From AB-629-J13 sp964496365 (GTDB lineage: Bacteria > Fidelibacterota > Marinisomatia > Marinisomatales > AB-629-J13), in assembly GCA_964496365.1 (NCBI GenBank), contig CAZBZK010000030.1, positions 1 through 18,372 of the forward strand: 18,372 nucleotides of DNA. Reading direction: 5' to 3'. The notes below the pieces were generated by a model. That model made no database searches and was not told where the DNA came from. It saw nothing but the letters and a program-made list of their open reading frames with translations. Of the stretch, positions 1 through 8,564 are shown piece after piece; the stretch's first letter is position 1; each line of letters begins with the position of its first letter. The position numbers and the translations under genes were made by a program.

Positions 1-2315
1 ATAGAATAAAAATATATTCCACTGGTCAAGTCTCCTGATTGAAATGGAATTGAATGCACTCCAGTTTCAAAAAATGTTTGGGTTAAGGGTTGGGTCACCA
101 CCCTTCCGTTTAAATCATAAATAGTAAAATCTAAAAATGTAGCATTTTCTAAGGTAATTGTAATAATCGTATTGGAATTAAAGGGATTGGGATAATTTTG
201 TGATAACTGGAATGAACTGGGAATCACGGATGGTTCGACATTCAACTGGATGGATGATCCTTTGATCAAGGATAATGACTCAATTTCCACACCCCTAAAA
301 TTAATATTTTCATCAGATTTTAATCGAATTACCGGAAAATAAGCGGACTCCGATTCAAACAAAAAAGGAATAAATTCGGTGTGATAATCCCATTGCTGAT
401 TTACCCAATGTTTTAACCAAATAATTTGATTATCATTTATGTGGTTAATTCCAAATGAAAGGGTGTCGTTATCCCACTCTAATTCGTACCTAAAATCAAA
501 TCGAAATACAGCTTCTGTGTCTTCATCAACGATAATTATTTCGTTCGATGTTAAATCAATATCAATCAAATCTTCGTAAGTCTCATCCGATTGAGATTTT
601 AATTTTCCATCAGCATTCCAATACACACTATTACTGGACCAATATTGTAAATCCTCAAAGGAATCTGAAAACATGATTTCCTGTTCAGCAAGATCAAGAG
701 AAAGATTGATAGTTTGATCCAATTTTAAATCAATAATTGAAGGTGCAAGTCCATTTCCTAAGATAATTAGACGATAATCATTTTCATACCATAAAAATTC
801 AGATTCCCCACTCTCTATTTGTAACGTATCTGTTATTAATGGAGAGCTTTTAATCATGGTTAATGATTCTGAAAATCCATCCGGGACAGAAAGCATTATG
901 GATACAGAATGCTGTGGTTTCTGAGTAAGTTCCACATGGTGTTCATTAACAGAAGCATTTGAGGAATAAAAAGAATATTCATAATTTTCATATCCAACTG
1001 CTGAAACGTTTAAGGTGTAATTACCTTCGTTCAATAATCTTCGAAATCTTCCAAATTGATTTGTTAATCGAGGAGTTAACATTCCACCATCCATTTCTAA
1101 AATTTTCACCTGTGCCTGAACCGGTTCTCCTGTCATACTATCTGTAACCAATCCTGTGATTTGATTTTTTTCCACTGGGACAGTAAAATTCCCCCAAGCT
1201 CGATTAAACATATAAAAAATACTGGTAAAATTATTCTCAATTACTTCTGATACGGTTAGACTATCTGAAGACTGCATGTCATCGGTTCCCACTTCTATTA
1301 GATATTGGAAACATCCTGTTTCTTTATAAAACCAATCATGAGCATTTCCTTTCATACTTTTACTCGTAGTGGGTGTGTATGTTGAACCGCCTCCACTGTC
1401 CATGGGAATGAGTCCTGCAATAGTTAAACCGATGTCCTGAATTATATTAAAATCAGGAGCATATTTTGTACCAGCACCCCACTCCCATGAATAGATTACT
1501 TTTTCAGATACATTTCCAGACCTTGAACTGTGGTAGGCAATTGACAATAAAAATTGTTTTTCAATAGCGAAATCCCGAATGGCTTGAGTTTCCATTTCTG
1601 AAAAAGGAGCATCACCTTTATAATAATCAAAATGGGAACAATAATTTCCATTGCAATCTTCTACATAAACGTCATCACCAAACATCCAATTGAAATCATA
1701 ATTCCGATTTAAATCCACACCATCCGAATCATTTCCCGCTTCCACTGTATTATCAAAATTGAAAATTCCATCTAAATTTATATCCCGTTTATTTTTTCTA
1801 TAACTTTCATCTTGTATCCATTGTGTAGTATCATCGTCTAATTCTTGATATCCATGAACTACTCTGAGTCCTTCAGGATTATAAGTAGGTACAATCCAAA
1901 TTTCAAGTGCATGAAGATTGTACAATACTTGTCCAGCAATTTCTGAGGAAAAACAATTTTCCGCACCGAAATTTAAAAGGCAATTTATCAATGCCATGGC
2001 TATCTCTACACCATAGATCTCTTCAGCATGACACTGTCCCAAAATCAAAATGCTTGGTTCGTCCTCATCTTCATCTGCGTTATCTGATATTTTCACAGCC
2101 CAAAATGGAAGATTATCCTCAGTTGAATATCCAATAATTTCCTTATGGAAAATGATTCCACTCTGCCCCTGAGGGGCAGTTCCAAATTGTTCATCCCACG
2201 CATTTAGTTGAGCTTCTATATCTTCGTAAGTATGATAAAAGCTAGGAAGTGTACTCTCTCGGGGATATAAAGATGCACCCAATAATAGGATGGAAAATAA
2301 TTTTTTCAATGTCAT
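1..2315 (-). CDS. Secreted M14-family zinc carboxypeptidase with T9SS-type tail (3' end cut by window edge)
   Basis: The frame is open from ATG 2315-2313 to the left edge, giving 771 codons; by analogy with complete tails only about 20-30 residues are missing. Residues 1 to about 16 are a signal peptide. The M14 catalytic domain spans roughly 25-375. It shows the zinc motif HAEE (H96, E99), R173 in SYRKN, the substrate-binding DLNRNY (N203, R204), the third zinc ligand H262 in AYHSS, and the catalytic E341 in YLIEVG. A D-N-D-G loop at about 178-183 may bind calcium. A transthyretin-like regulatory domain follows at about 384-449 (GLVTDSMTGEP), as in the carboxypeptidase N/E group. An uncharacterised beta-rich region comes next, and a T9SS type A-like tail starts near 700 (QLSQNYPNPFN). 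It should remove C-terminal residues from peptides outside the outer membrane. It lies 9 bp after the repeat protein and closes the visible pgs operon. A role on poly-gamma-glutamate is only a hypothesis. Confidence 0.93.
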   Translation of the reverse strand, partial: MTLKKLFSILLLGASLYPRESTLPSFYHTYEDIEAQLNAWDEQFGTAPQGQSGIIFHKEIIGYSTEDNLPFWAVKISDNADEDEDEPSILILGQCHAEEIYGVEIAMALINCLLNFGAENCFSSEIAGQVLYNLHALEIWIVPTYNPEGLRVVHGYQELDDDTTQWIQDESYRKNKRDINLDGIFNFDNTVEAGNDSDGVDLNRNYDFNWMFGDDVYVEDCNGNYCSHFDYYKGDAPFSEMETQAIRDFAIEKQFLLSIAYHSSRSGNVSEKVIYSWEWGAGTKYAPDFNIIQDIGLTIAGLIPMDSGGGSTYTPTTSKSMKGNAHDWFYKETGCFQYLIEVGTDDMQSSDSLTVSEVIENNFTSIFYMFNRAWGNFTVPVEKNQITGLVTDSMTGEPVQAQVKILEMDGGMLTPRLTNQFGRFRRLLNEGNYTLNVSAVGYENYEYSFYSSNASVNEHHVELTQKPQHSVSIMLSVPDGFSESLTMIKSSPLITDTLQIESGESEFLWYENDYRLIILGNGLAPSIIDLKLDQTINLSLDLAEQEIMFSDSFEDLQYWSSNSVYWNADGKLKSQSDETYEDLIDIDLTSNEIIIVDEDTEAVFRFDFRYELEWDNDTLSFGINHINDNQIIWLKHWVNQQWDYHTEFIPFLFESESAYFPVIRLKSDENINFRGVEIESLSLIKGSSIQLNVEPSVIPSSFQLSQNYPNPFNSNTIITITLENATFLDFTIYDLNGRVVTQPLTQTFFETGVHSIPFQSGDLTSGIYFYS

Positions 2316-2324
2316 TTTTGAAGT

Positions 2325-5300
2325 TTATTTGACAAATATCATTTTTTTCACATCATGAAATTGCCCAGCTTTAATGGAATATAGATAAACACCACTGGGA
2401 AGAATCTGATTATTTACATCCAATCCATCCCAAGAAACAGTATGAGATCCGGGATTTTTAATGTCATCCACAAGTATATTTACCATCTTCCCAGTCACAT
2501 CAAAAACTGTCAAATTAATGTGTGATTCAACTGGTACATCAAACATAATATTGGTTTTTGGATTAAATGGGTTTGGAAAATTCTGGCTTAAACTAAATGC
2601 TTCAGGCATGGTGGAATCCCATTTTTCAAGTCTATATTGATTTGCAGGTGGTAATAATATTTCCCCAGTTCCAACGGATAACCTAAAAGTTTCATTGGTT
2701 TCTAAATTTACTAATTTCCATTTTTCATTTTTTTCATTACTTTCTTTGATATTATAGGAGAGGTTTAGTGGAAGTCCTTTATGCATCACTTCAATGATAT
2801 TGGATTCTTCAGGATATGTCCATCCACCTGAAAATCGAACATCAAATGCACCCGTCGGCGGCTTTGGAGGAAGACTGTATTGCAAATTTTTTGACTCCTG
2901 GACATTGATTCCAAAATATAATACGACACCATTTATTTCTAAAGTGTTTACATCATCATTATCAATAGTTTTAGAGAATCGTTGGGTTGAAGGATTTGAG
3001 TAAAAAGTGATTTCTCCTGCTTGTGTGGTCCGAATCCAATATCCCTTTCCTGGAACCAATAAGGAAGATGGTTCATACGCTTCTGAAAATCCGTAAATGG
3101 TTCCCGGGATAATGATGTTTTCAGGATCACCAATTTGTTCAACATCCATGGGTTGATCCAGCACCGAGATTAAATTCCAGTCTTCCATTAATTCTCTTGT
3201 ATATTCCTCAACAATCGTACCCGTTAAAGTTGTGGTACCGGATTGATTAAATCTCAACCAATATCCCTCACCTAAAACCAATTCTTGGGAAGGAGTATAA
3301 GATCCATTAAATGAATACATAGTACCGGGAATAGCATCGGGAAAGACTTCAGTATAATATACATCTGGTGGAATTAATGGGAGTCCCACAATATTCCAAT
3401 CATCCAAATATGAAATCATTAATCCCTGTTCAGATTCAATGGTTACCGATTGGCAAAATATATTGGTCAATTCAGCTTTCCCTGTACTTCGTTTATCATC
3501 CCAATAAATTATGTATGAATTGCTTGATTCTGAATAAAGACCAATTTTTGGATTAGTCTGATCAAAGGGAACGTCGCACACAGACAAGCCATTTTCATCA
3601 TGGACACCAACTCCATTATTTATTTCCTGATAAAATATATCAGAATCAAGTCCACCCACTCTATTTTCCCATGTGATTAAATATGATCCAGTTTCTGAAG
3701 GAAACAAATATGGACTCATCTCCTCATCGTTTGAATTTGCGACATAAACTAAATCCCCAATGGAATGGTCAGAGGTTGATATTGAAGAGCACAAAATATC
3801 CGTATCATCTCCAAATTGGTTATCTTCCCAACACACCAAGATTTCATTTCCAGATGAGTTTAATGCTACCGTAGAATTATCCTGATCATTTGGATATCCT
3901 GCTACCACGATTCCCTCAGCATTTCCCAAAATGGTTCCATCCATCCCTAGAAATTGTCCATACACATCATAACCATTTCCCCTCGTATCCTTCCAAGAAA
4001 CAAACACATAATTATTGGTATGGAAGGAATCTTCATAATACTGAAAAATGTTGGACATGTTGGTTAAATCAATTGGACCATTTCCCCAACCTTCTGCTAT
4101 ATTTCCATCCCCATCTACTGCTATAGATTTTAGACTGATTCCGGTAAAACTTCCAGCTTCATAAATTAGAATACATCCTCCACCAGACAAGGGATGAATT
4201 GATTTTACATTATCCTCACCCCACCGTTCAGTAACCTGTATTGGAGTGCTCCACAATGGATTTCCGTCAGAATCAAATTTTTGAAGAAAAATATCATTAT
4301 AATAGGGTCCGAAATCCAATTGTTTTGAATATCCATAATAAAAATTACCGTATTCATCAACTACCGTATCAAAATAGGGTTGGTAATCCGAAGTGGATTC
4401 AACTTGAAGTCCCAAATCACCATTGATTGGGTTCAAGTTTAAATCCAACATTTGGTAAGATGCCAATTGGTCAGCTTGATTGTTTAAATAACCCAAAAGC
4501 AAATTGGAATCATTTTTCACAATTTTTGTTTCACTTTGATTTGGATCCATGCACATTGATATTCCATTATTGATAGGTTCACTTCCAAACTCAGAGGTTA
4601 TTTTTTGACCATATGTCAAACTTCCACTTCGATGGTCCAACCAATACACAAGGTTTTCATCTCCTCCCATGTAAAGTGATCCCATCGAATAGGAATGTCC
4701 GCCTCCGTCTGTCCCAATGCCATAGAACTGCTCTTCCCCATTTTCCTGAAAACTTATCTCTTGTGTTTCAGATAAATGCTGCATAAATACGGCGGCACTT
4801 CCGGACCTTTGATCTTCCCATAAAATGTACACACCTCCATTCCCATCTTGTTTCAGTAAGGGAGCACGTTGCAAATTTTCTGCAGAACAAATGGCGAGAC
4901 CATTTTCCACTAACTCATTTTCAGATGAATTGATATGTTGAAGATAAATATCATTTTCAGTGGATCGTGTTTCCCTGTTGTCCTCCCAAGTAATATAAAC
5001 TCCTCCTAAACCATCAGGAGTGAGACGTACCTGCTCCTGTTTCCCTTCGTAAGATACAATTTCTCTCCCATTGTCTTCCCAGCTTATGGTTCCATTGATA
5101 TCCAATTTTTGGCCTGAGATATCAAAACTATTCATATTTTGATCCTCCTCCCAAACCACAAATGCAAAAGTCCCATCCGTTTTTACCCTGGGTAATTGCT
5201 TAACCCAACTTCCTTCAGAAATAGGTATTCCATTTTCTGCTAAGATTGGATTACCTGATTCATTTAAAAATTGAATGTAAATATCACTATTTGCATTTCC

Positions 5301-6260
5301 AACCAACCCATTGGTTCGGTTATCTTGCCAAACAATTGCCGTTGTAAATCCGTTGAAATGGGTTACCCGTGGGCTTGTTTGATCTTTTAAAGCACTGCAA
5401 ACATGTTTTCCACCTTCTTCCGGGGTACTCCACTGAATGACTAACTCTGACCCGTTACTTGATATTCTCTGGGCAAATAAATCCTCACCATTTAATTCCT
5501 GGTAGGATTCACCTTCATCCCAGATTCCATTTTCATTATCATCTGTAAAAGGTTCTCCCTCATCCCACTGACCATTTCCATTTCCATATCGGGCATCCTG
5601 CCAAATTAATACCGAAAATCCAGGTCCAGCATTTTCAAGACTAGCATAACCCTTATAAGAAGGATAAGCCACAATTGGAAATCCTTCACCCTGATTTAAA
5701 ATAGTCCCTTCCGCTGAAATATGAGTTCCATAGATGTGGCCATACGAACTGGGTTCATAATCTTTCCAAATTGCAAAGACACCACCTTCGCCATCTGAAC
5801 ACATATTTAAGGATGTTTGGCGTCCAGACTTATTCGTCAATGGCAATCCTGCACTATCCCAAGCTAACGTTCCATCTGATAATATATGTTGACCATAAAC
5901 ATCCCCTTCAGTGTCCGGCTCGTTTTTATAGTCAGCCCAGATGACAAATGCTCCACCATTATTGTCAGAAATTAGAATGGGGTCTTCTTGTCTTCCCTCA
6001 GCTATGACAACTTGAATACCTTCCGGTCCCCATAATTTTTCACCATTGACATTCACTTTTTGAGCAAATACATCTCGGATGCCATTTCTAGTATCCGACC
6101 ATGCAAAAATTAAATCTCCTTCCGGAGTTTTATCTCCTGTTCTTTGCCATTCAATATGTACTCCTTGACGCAAAGGAACCCCATTTTCCGTCCAATCAAA
6201 TTGAGCAAAAGTTAAAGAAATAAATACCGTAAAAATGTATAATTTATTTATTGTTTTCAT
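2325..6260 (-). CDS. Large secreted repeat protein (about 16 x 55-residue blades) with T9SS type A-like tail
   Basis: 1311 residues with a signal peptide at 1-19 (IFTVFISLTFAQ). Residues 40-935 are about 16 repeats with a period near 55, centred on W-x-D/E-x-R followed by D-[IV]-[YF]-x-Q and a Gly turn. Clear copies have their Trp at 54, 108, 165, 220, 311, 370, 425, 481, 540, 756, 811, 864 and 920. Three worn copies fit near 590, 644 and 700. The pattern suggests one or more beta-propellers. An Asp/Asn/Gly-rich insert at about 225-258 resembles a calcium-binding loop. Residues 947-1088 hold two WN-L...GYW-R repeats, and 1220-1311 is the sorting tail (QNFPNPFNP, ending KKMIFVK). An AGGAG at 6270-6274, 9 nt ahead of the ATG, supports this start. 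It begins 2 bp after the lipoprotein gene and ends 9 bp before the carboxypeptidase. The likely role is a cell-surface binding or structural protein. No enzymatic motif was seen and the ligand is unknown. Confidence 0.95.
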   Translation of the reverse strand: MKTINKLYIFTVFISLTFAQFDWTENGVPLRQGVHIEWQRTGDKTPEGDLIFAWSDTRNGIRDVFAQKVNVNGEKLWGPEGIQVVIAEGRQEDPILISDNNGGAFVIWADYKNEPDTEGDVYGQHILSDGTLAWDSAGLPLTNKSGRQTSLNMCSDGEGGVFAIWKDYEPSSYGHIYGTHISAEGTILNQGEGFPIVAYPSYKGYASLENAGPGFSVLIWQDARYGNGNGQWDEGEPFTDDNENGIWDEGESYQELNGEDLFAQRISSNGSELVIQWSTPEEGGKHVCSALKDQTSPRVTHFNGFTTAIVWQDNRTNGLVGNANSDIYIQFLNESGNPILAENGIPISEGSWVKQLPRVKTDGTFAFVVWEEDQNMNSFDISGQKLDINGTISWEDNGREIVSYEGKQEQVRLTPDGLGGVYITWEDNRETRSTENDIYLQHINSSENELVENGLAICSAENLQRAPLLKQDGNGGVYILWEDQRSGSAAVFMQHLSETQEISFQENGEEQFYGIGTDGGGHSYSMGSLYMGGDENLVYWLDHRSGSLTYGQKITSEFGSEPINNGISMCMDPNQSETKIVKNDSNLLLGYLNNQADQLASYQMLDLNLNPINGDLGLQVESTSDYQPYFDTVVDEYGNFYYGYSKQLDFGPYYNDIFLQKFDSDGNPLWSTPIQVTERWGEDNVKSIHPLSGGGCILIYEAGSFTGISLKSIAVDGDGNIAEGWGNGPIDLTNMSNIFQYYEDSFHTNNYVFVSWKDTRGNGYDVYGQFLGMDGTILGNAEGIVVAGYPNDQDNSTVALNSSGNEILVCWEDNQFGDDTDILCSSISTSDHSIGDLVYVANSNDEEMSPYLFPSETGSYLITWENRVGGLDSDIFYQEINNGVGVHDENGLSVCDVPFDQTNPKIGLYSESSNSYIIYWDDKRSTGKAELTNIFCQSVTIESEQGLMISYLDDWNIVGLPLIPPDVYYTEVFPDAIPGTMYSFNGSYTPSQELVLGEGYWLRFNQSGTTTLTGTIVEEYTRELMEDWNLISVLDQPMDVEQIGDPENIIIPGTIYGFSEAYEPSSLLVPGKGYWIRTTQAGEITFYSNPSTQRFSKTIDNDDVNTLEINGVVLYFGINVQESKNLQYSLPPKPPTGAFDVRFSGGWTYPEESNIIEVMHKGLPLNLSYNIKESNEKNEKWKLVNLETNETFRLSVGTGEILLPPANQYRLEKWDSTMPEAFSLSQNFPNPFNPKTNIMFDVPVESHINLTVFDVTGKMVNILVDDIKNPGSHTVSWDGLDVNNQILPSGVYLYSIKAGQFHDVKKMIFVK
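2328..3422 (-). repeat. C-terminal cassette, copy A: twin WNL repeats + linker domain + T9SS tail
   Basis: This codes residues 947-1311 of the repeat protein. Its two inner repeats (947-1014 and 1021-1088) each carry WN-[IL]-[VI], a PGT-[MI]-Y-[SG]-F turn and G-x-GYW-[LI]-R. A spacer containing SLPPKPP and FDVRF leads to the sorting tail. The same order of elements occurs at 12311-13432. By eye, residues 1027-1084 match the second inner repeat of that copy at 34 of 58 positions. Confidence 0.88.
3456..6143 (-). repeat. Tandem 55-residue W-x-D-x-R repeats coded within the secreted protein
   Basis: The repeats are visible in the protein, not as near-identical DNA. The spacing of the key Trp residues is 54, 57, 55, 91, 59, 55, 56 and 59, then 216 (about 4 x 54, with three degenerate copies inside), then 55, 53 and 56. 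The 91-residue step contains the Asp-rich insert. The copies have diverged well, so the array is old and not a recent slippage expansion. Confidence 0.85.
5487..5588 (-). other. Asp/Asn/Gly-rich insert, probable calcium-binding loops
   Basis: This codes residues 225-258 of the repeat protein, with NGNGQWDEGE followed by DDNENGIWDEGE. The two segments match each other and resemble DxNxNG-type calcium loops (EF-hand or dockerin-like) common in secreted proteins of this bacterial group. The insert sits between repeat copies and lengthens one repeat by about 36 residues. Calcium binding is inferred from the pattern. Confidence 0.55.
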
Positions 6261-6262
6261 AT

Positions 6263-7489
6263 TTATGGACTCCTATTGATTTCAATAATTTCTATACCGT
6301 CTTCTGTTGCAACGAAGATTCTGTCTTGATTAATATTTAATTTATTTGCATAACTGGTTTCAATTTGTCCCAGCTTAACCGGTATCCCAACTCCATTCCA
6401 TTCATAAACTAAAACCCCGTCGTGGCCGCATGCAAGTGCCAATAATTCTCCATCAAAATGGATTCCGTACACCGAAAATCCATCGGCAATTATATGATGA
6501 TTTAGCACAGTCCCCGTGGTGTCAATGTTTTGAATGAAACAACCATTGCTATTTGACAATCCAGCTAGTATAGTATGATCAACCGAATAGACTGTACGTA
6601 CTTTACCTGGAGTATCAAAAGAGGAAAATATGGAGGGTATCATTCCATTCTTAGGTTCAAAAATACCATTAAAACCACCTAAAAATTGTGGCTTTTCACA
6701 TACGTCTCTATCCACCGTAATGTCTCCTGTGGGTATAAAGTCTTGAATGATGGTCTCTGAATCATCTAAACAAATATTTTCATGTGTTTGTTTTAAAACC
6801 AAAACCCCTAATTCTCCATTTGCTACACTTAATAATCCATCTGAATAAAACAACTCTGATGGAAGAATTGAAAAATTATAAGTGTATTCACATTGCGGAT
6901 GTCCTGAATTATTAAACAGATCTTCCGGTGCTACATCCGTCAAGTTTTTCCAAATTAATGACGTTGAAAATTGATCAAAATCTCCAACGGTCCCTCCCGT
7001 ATCCGTCTGAGCAGCATTGTGTTTCACAAGGGAATAGATTCCAATTTCATCTTCTCTATCATCTATGGCCATACCAAGCCACACGTCAAATGTACAACTA
7101 CTAACCCAATTGTCCATATATTGAGCTCCGTTTAACTTATGCATCCAAATCTTATCATATTTGTCCAATATAAAGACGATCCCATGATTTTTCGACAGAA
7201 TCACTCGTTCTGCACGATTATCTCCTACGGTAGGATCTAAATCCCGGTCGTGATAAATGGGTTCCAATGTCTGATTGTTTTCATCAATTTTTAGCACAAA
7301 AAATCCATTATAATTTGCCGCAGTTACTAGTATAGAATCGGAAACATCTACATCAAGACATTCTCCTCCTACGTCAAAAGTTCCCCAACTATGATAGTCA
7401 AAGGAATCTTCTTCTAAAATTGGGTCAACGGGTTTCCTGCAGGATCCAACCATTATGAGTATCAAAATGAAAAATATGAAATGTTTCAT
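6263..7489 (-). CDS. Lipoprotein with beta-propeller-like repeats
   Basis: 408 residues. The start is a short hydrophobic signal ending in a lipobox V14-G15-S16-C17, so Cys17 is the probable lipidated residue. No Asp follows at position +2 (Arg18), so the rule developed for E. coli gives no inner-membrane retention signal. The mature part contains motifs like those of LVIVD-type propellers: short strands ending in 'GVLVYEW', 'GIEIIEI' or 'GFFVLKI', separated by loops (for example LDVDVSDSILVTAAN near the N-terminus and IFVATEDGIEIIEI at the C-terminus). No catalytic motif was recognised. It follows the predicted barrel gene by 4 bp and precedes the repeat protein by 2 bp, so it is almost surely co-transcribed with the pgs genes. 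A likely role is an outer-membrane-attached scaffold or partner of the barrel, which is inference from location. Confidence 0.88.
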   Translation of the reverse strand: MKHFIFFILILIMVGSCRKPVDPILEEDSFDYHSWGTFDVGGECLDVDVSDSILVTAANYNGFFVLKIDENNQTLEPIYHDRDLDPTVGDNRAERVILSKNHGIVFILDKYDKIWMHKLNGAQYMDNWVSSCTFDVWLGMAIDDREDEIGIYSLVKHNAAQTDTGGTVGDFDQFSTSLIWKNLTDVAPEDLFNNSGHPQCEYTYNFSILPSELFYSDGLLSVANGELGVLVLKQTHENICLDDSETIIQDFIPTGDITVDRDVCEKPQFLGGFNGIFEPKNGMIPSIFSSFDTPGKVRTVYSVDHTILAGLSNSNGCFIQNIDTTGTVLNHHIIADGFSVYGIHFDGELLALACGHDGVLVYEWNGVGIPVKLGQIETSYANKLNINQDRIFVATEDGIEIIEINRSP

Positions 7490-7493
7490 GATT

Positions 7494-8564
7494 TTAATAA
7501 AATAAGTCCAATGTTAAATCATAGTTGAAATCAATCCAAAAAACATGTTTTGAAAAATCTTTCACATCTTCAACCCAAATAAATTCCCCTGATGGATTTG
7601 AATCAGCATCCCGATTGTTATATTGATAAGATATAGAAAAATCAAACCCGTCTTGAATATAAAATTTGCTCCACAATTTTAAGGAAAACTCCAGATAATA
7701 TTTCCAGTCATCTATTGATTCAACCTGCGATACTAAATCATATAATCTCTGCTCCACAGATGATGTAAAACCGAATGATTCAAGCCATGGATGAATTGAA
7801 GGATTGATGGATGCTCCAAAACCAACTGAATCAAATATATATGACCGATCCACATGGGTCGAAATCTGTCCATTATGAAAAGAAATATTATTGCTAACCC
7901 CATGAAGGATCGTGAAGTAATATTTTATGTTTTTAGAAAATTTTGAATGAATTCTAATTTGTCCTGAAGTTTTTTGTTGGTCAAATTCGGTAAACCGTTC
8001 GTTGTAAAATTCATTTCCACGAGTCAAATTCATTTTAATCCAAGATGTTTTTGATAAAGGAAATGAATAGGAAGCAAATACAGTTTCATACGTAAATGTA
8101 CATGGGTATCGTGATAAATCTTGAGAATCCAAATCTCTATAATTCCTGAGAAAATATTTTGGGAGTATCCCATATCCAATTTTAAACCAATTATATGAAC
8201 CTAAATGATATTCAAATTTCATCGATAAATGTGAATAAGATTTTTCTTTAAATCTACCGTACATGGAGTGAGCTATGTTTAGTTTGAAATTGGTTTCATG
8301 AGAATTAGACAAAACCGGACTATAAAATAATTTCATTTTTATTCGGGAAATTTCACTATCGTAATATTTAGCATTGCTAAGAAGTGGAGAATTGGTTTCC
8401 AGTTCGTTTATGTCCGATGGGGAAAATTTTAAGATGTTAGAATCGTATCCAAACGAAATAGATGGATAAATATAAAGTGGAACTAAAAGACGGTTTTTTA
8501 GCGATTGTGCCTGTGAAAAAACCATCACAAAAAGAAAATATAGAATGAAATATTTATAATTCAT
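7494..8564 (-). CDS. Predicted outer-membrane beta-barrel protein in the pgs operon
   Basis: 356 residues with a signal peptide at about 1-19 (ILYFLFVMVFSQA). The mature protein alternates hydrophobic and polar residues in stretches of about 10, rich in Tyr, Phe and Trp (for example SHLSMKFEYHLG, WFKIGYGILPKYF, DFSISYQY, HVFWIDFNYDLTLDLFY). It ends in a C-terminal aromatic residue (...DLFY), a common feature of barrels folded by the BAM machinery. No plug, POTRA or TonB-box motif was seen, and I do not recognise a named family. The ATG at 8564-8562 overlaps the preceding gene by 11 bp, and the lipoprotein gene follows after 4 bp. Its position after pgsBCW makes it a candidate outer-membrane exit or anchoring component for poly-gamma-glutamate. 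Confidence is good for a real exported gene, moderate for the barrel, and low for the PGA role. Confidence 0.85.
   Translation of the reverse strand: MNYKYFILYFLFVMVFSQAQSLKNRLLVPLYIYPSISFGYDSNILKFSPSDINELETNSPLLSNAKYYDSEISRIKMKLFYSPVLSNSHETNFKLNIAHSMYGRFKEKSYSHLSMKFEYHLGSYNWFKIGYGILPKYFLRNYRDLDSQDLSRYPCTFTYETVFASYSFPLSKTSWIKMNLTRGNEFYNERFTEFDQQKTSGQIRIHSKFSKNIKYYFTILHGVSNNISFHNGQISTHVDRSYIFDSVGFGASINPSIHPWLESFGFTSSVEQRLYDLVSQVESIDDWKYYLEFSLKLWSKFYIQDGFDFSISYQYNNRDADSNPSGEFIWVEDVKDFSKHVFWIDFNYDLTLDLFY

Noticed and set aside
3456..6143. CRISPR or satellite-like DNA repeat
   Set aside because: The periodicity is in the protein (about 55 residues) with strongly diverged DNA. There are no identical short repeats with spacers.
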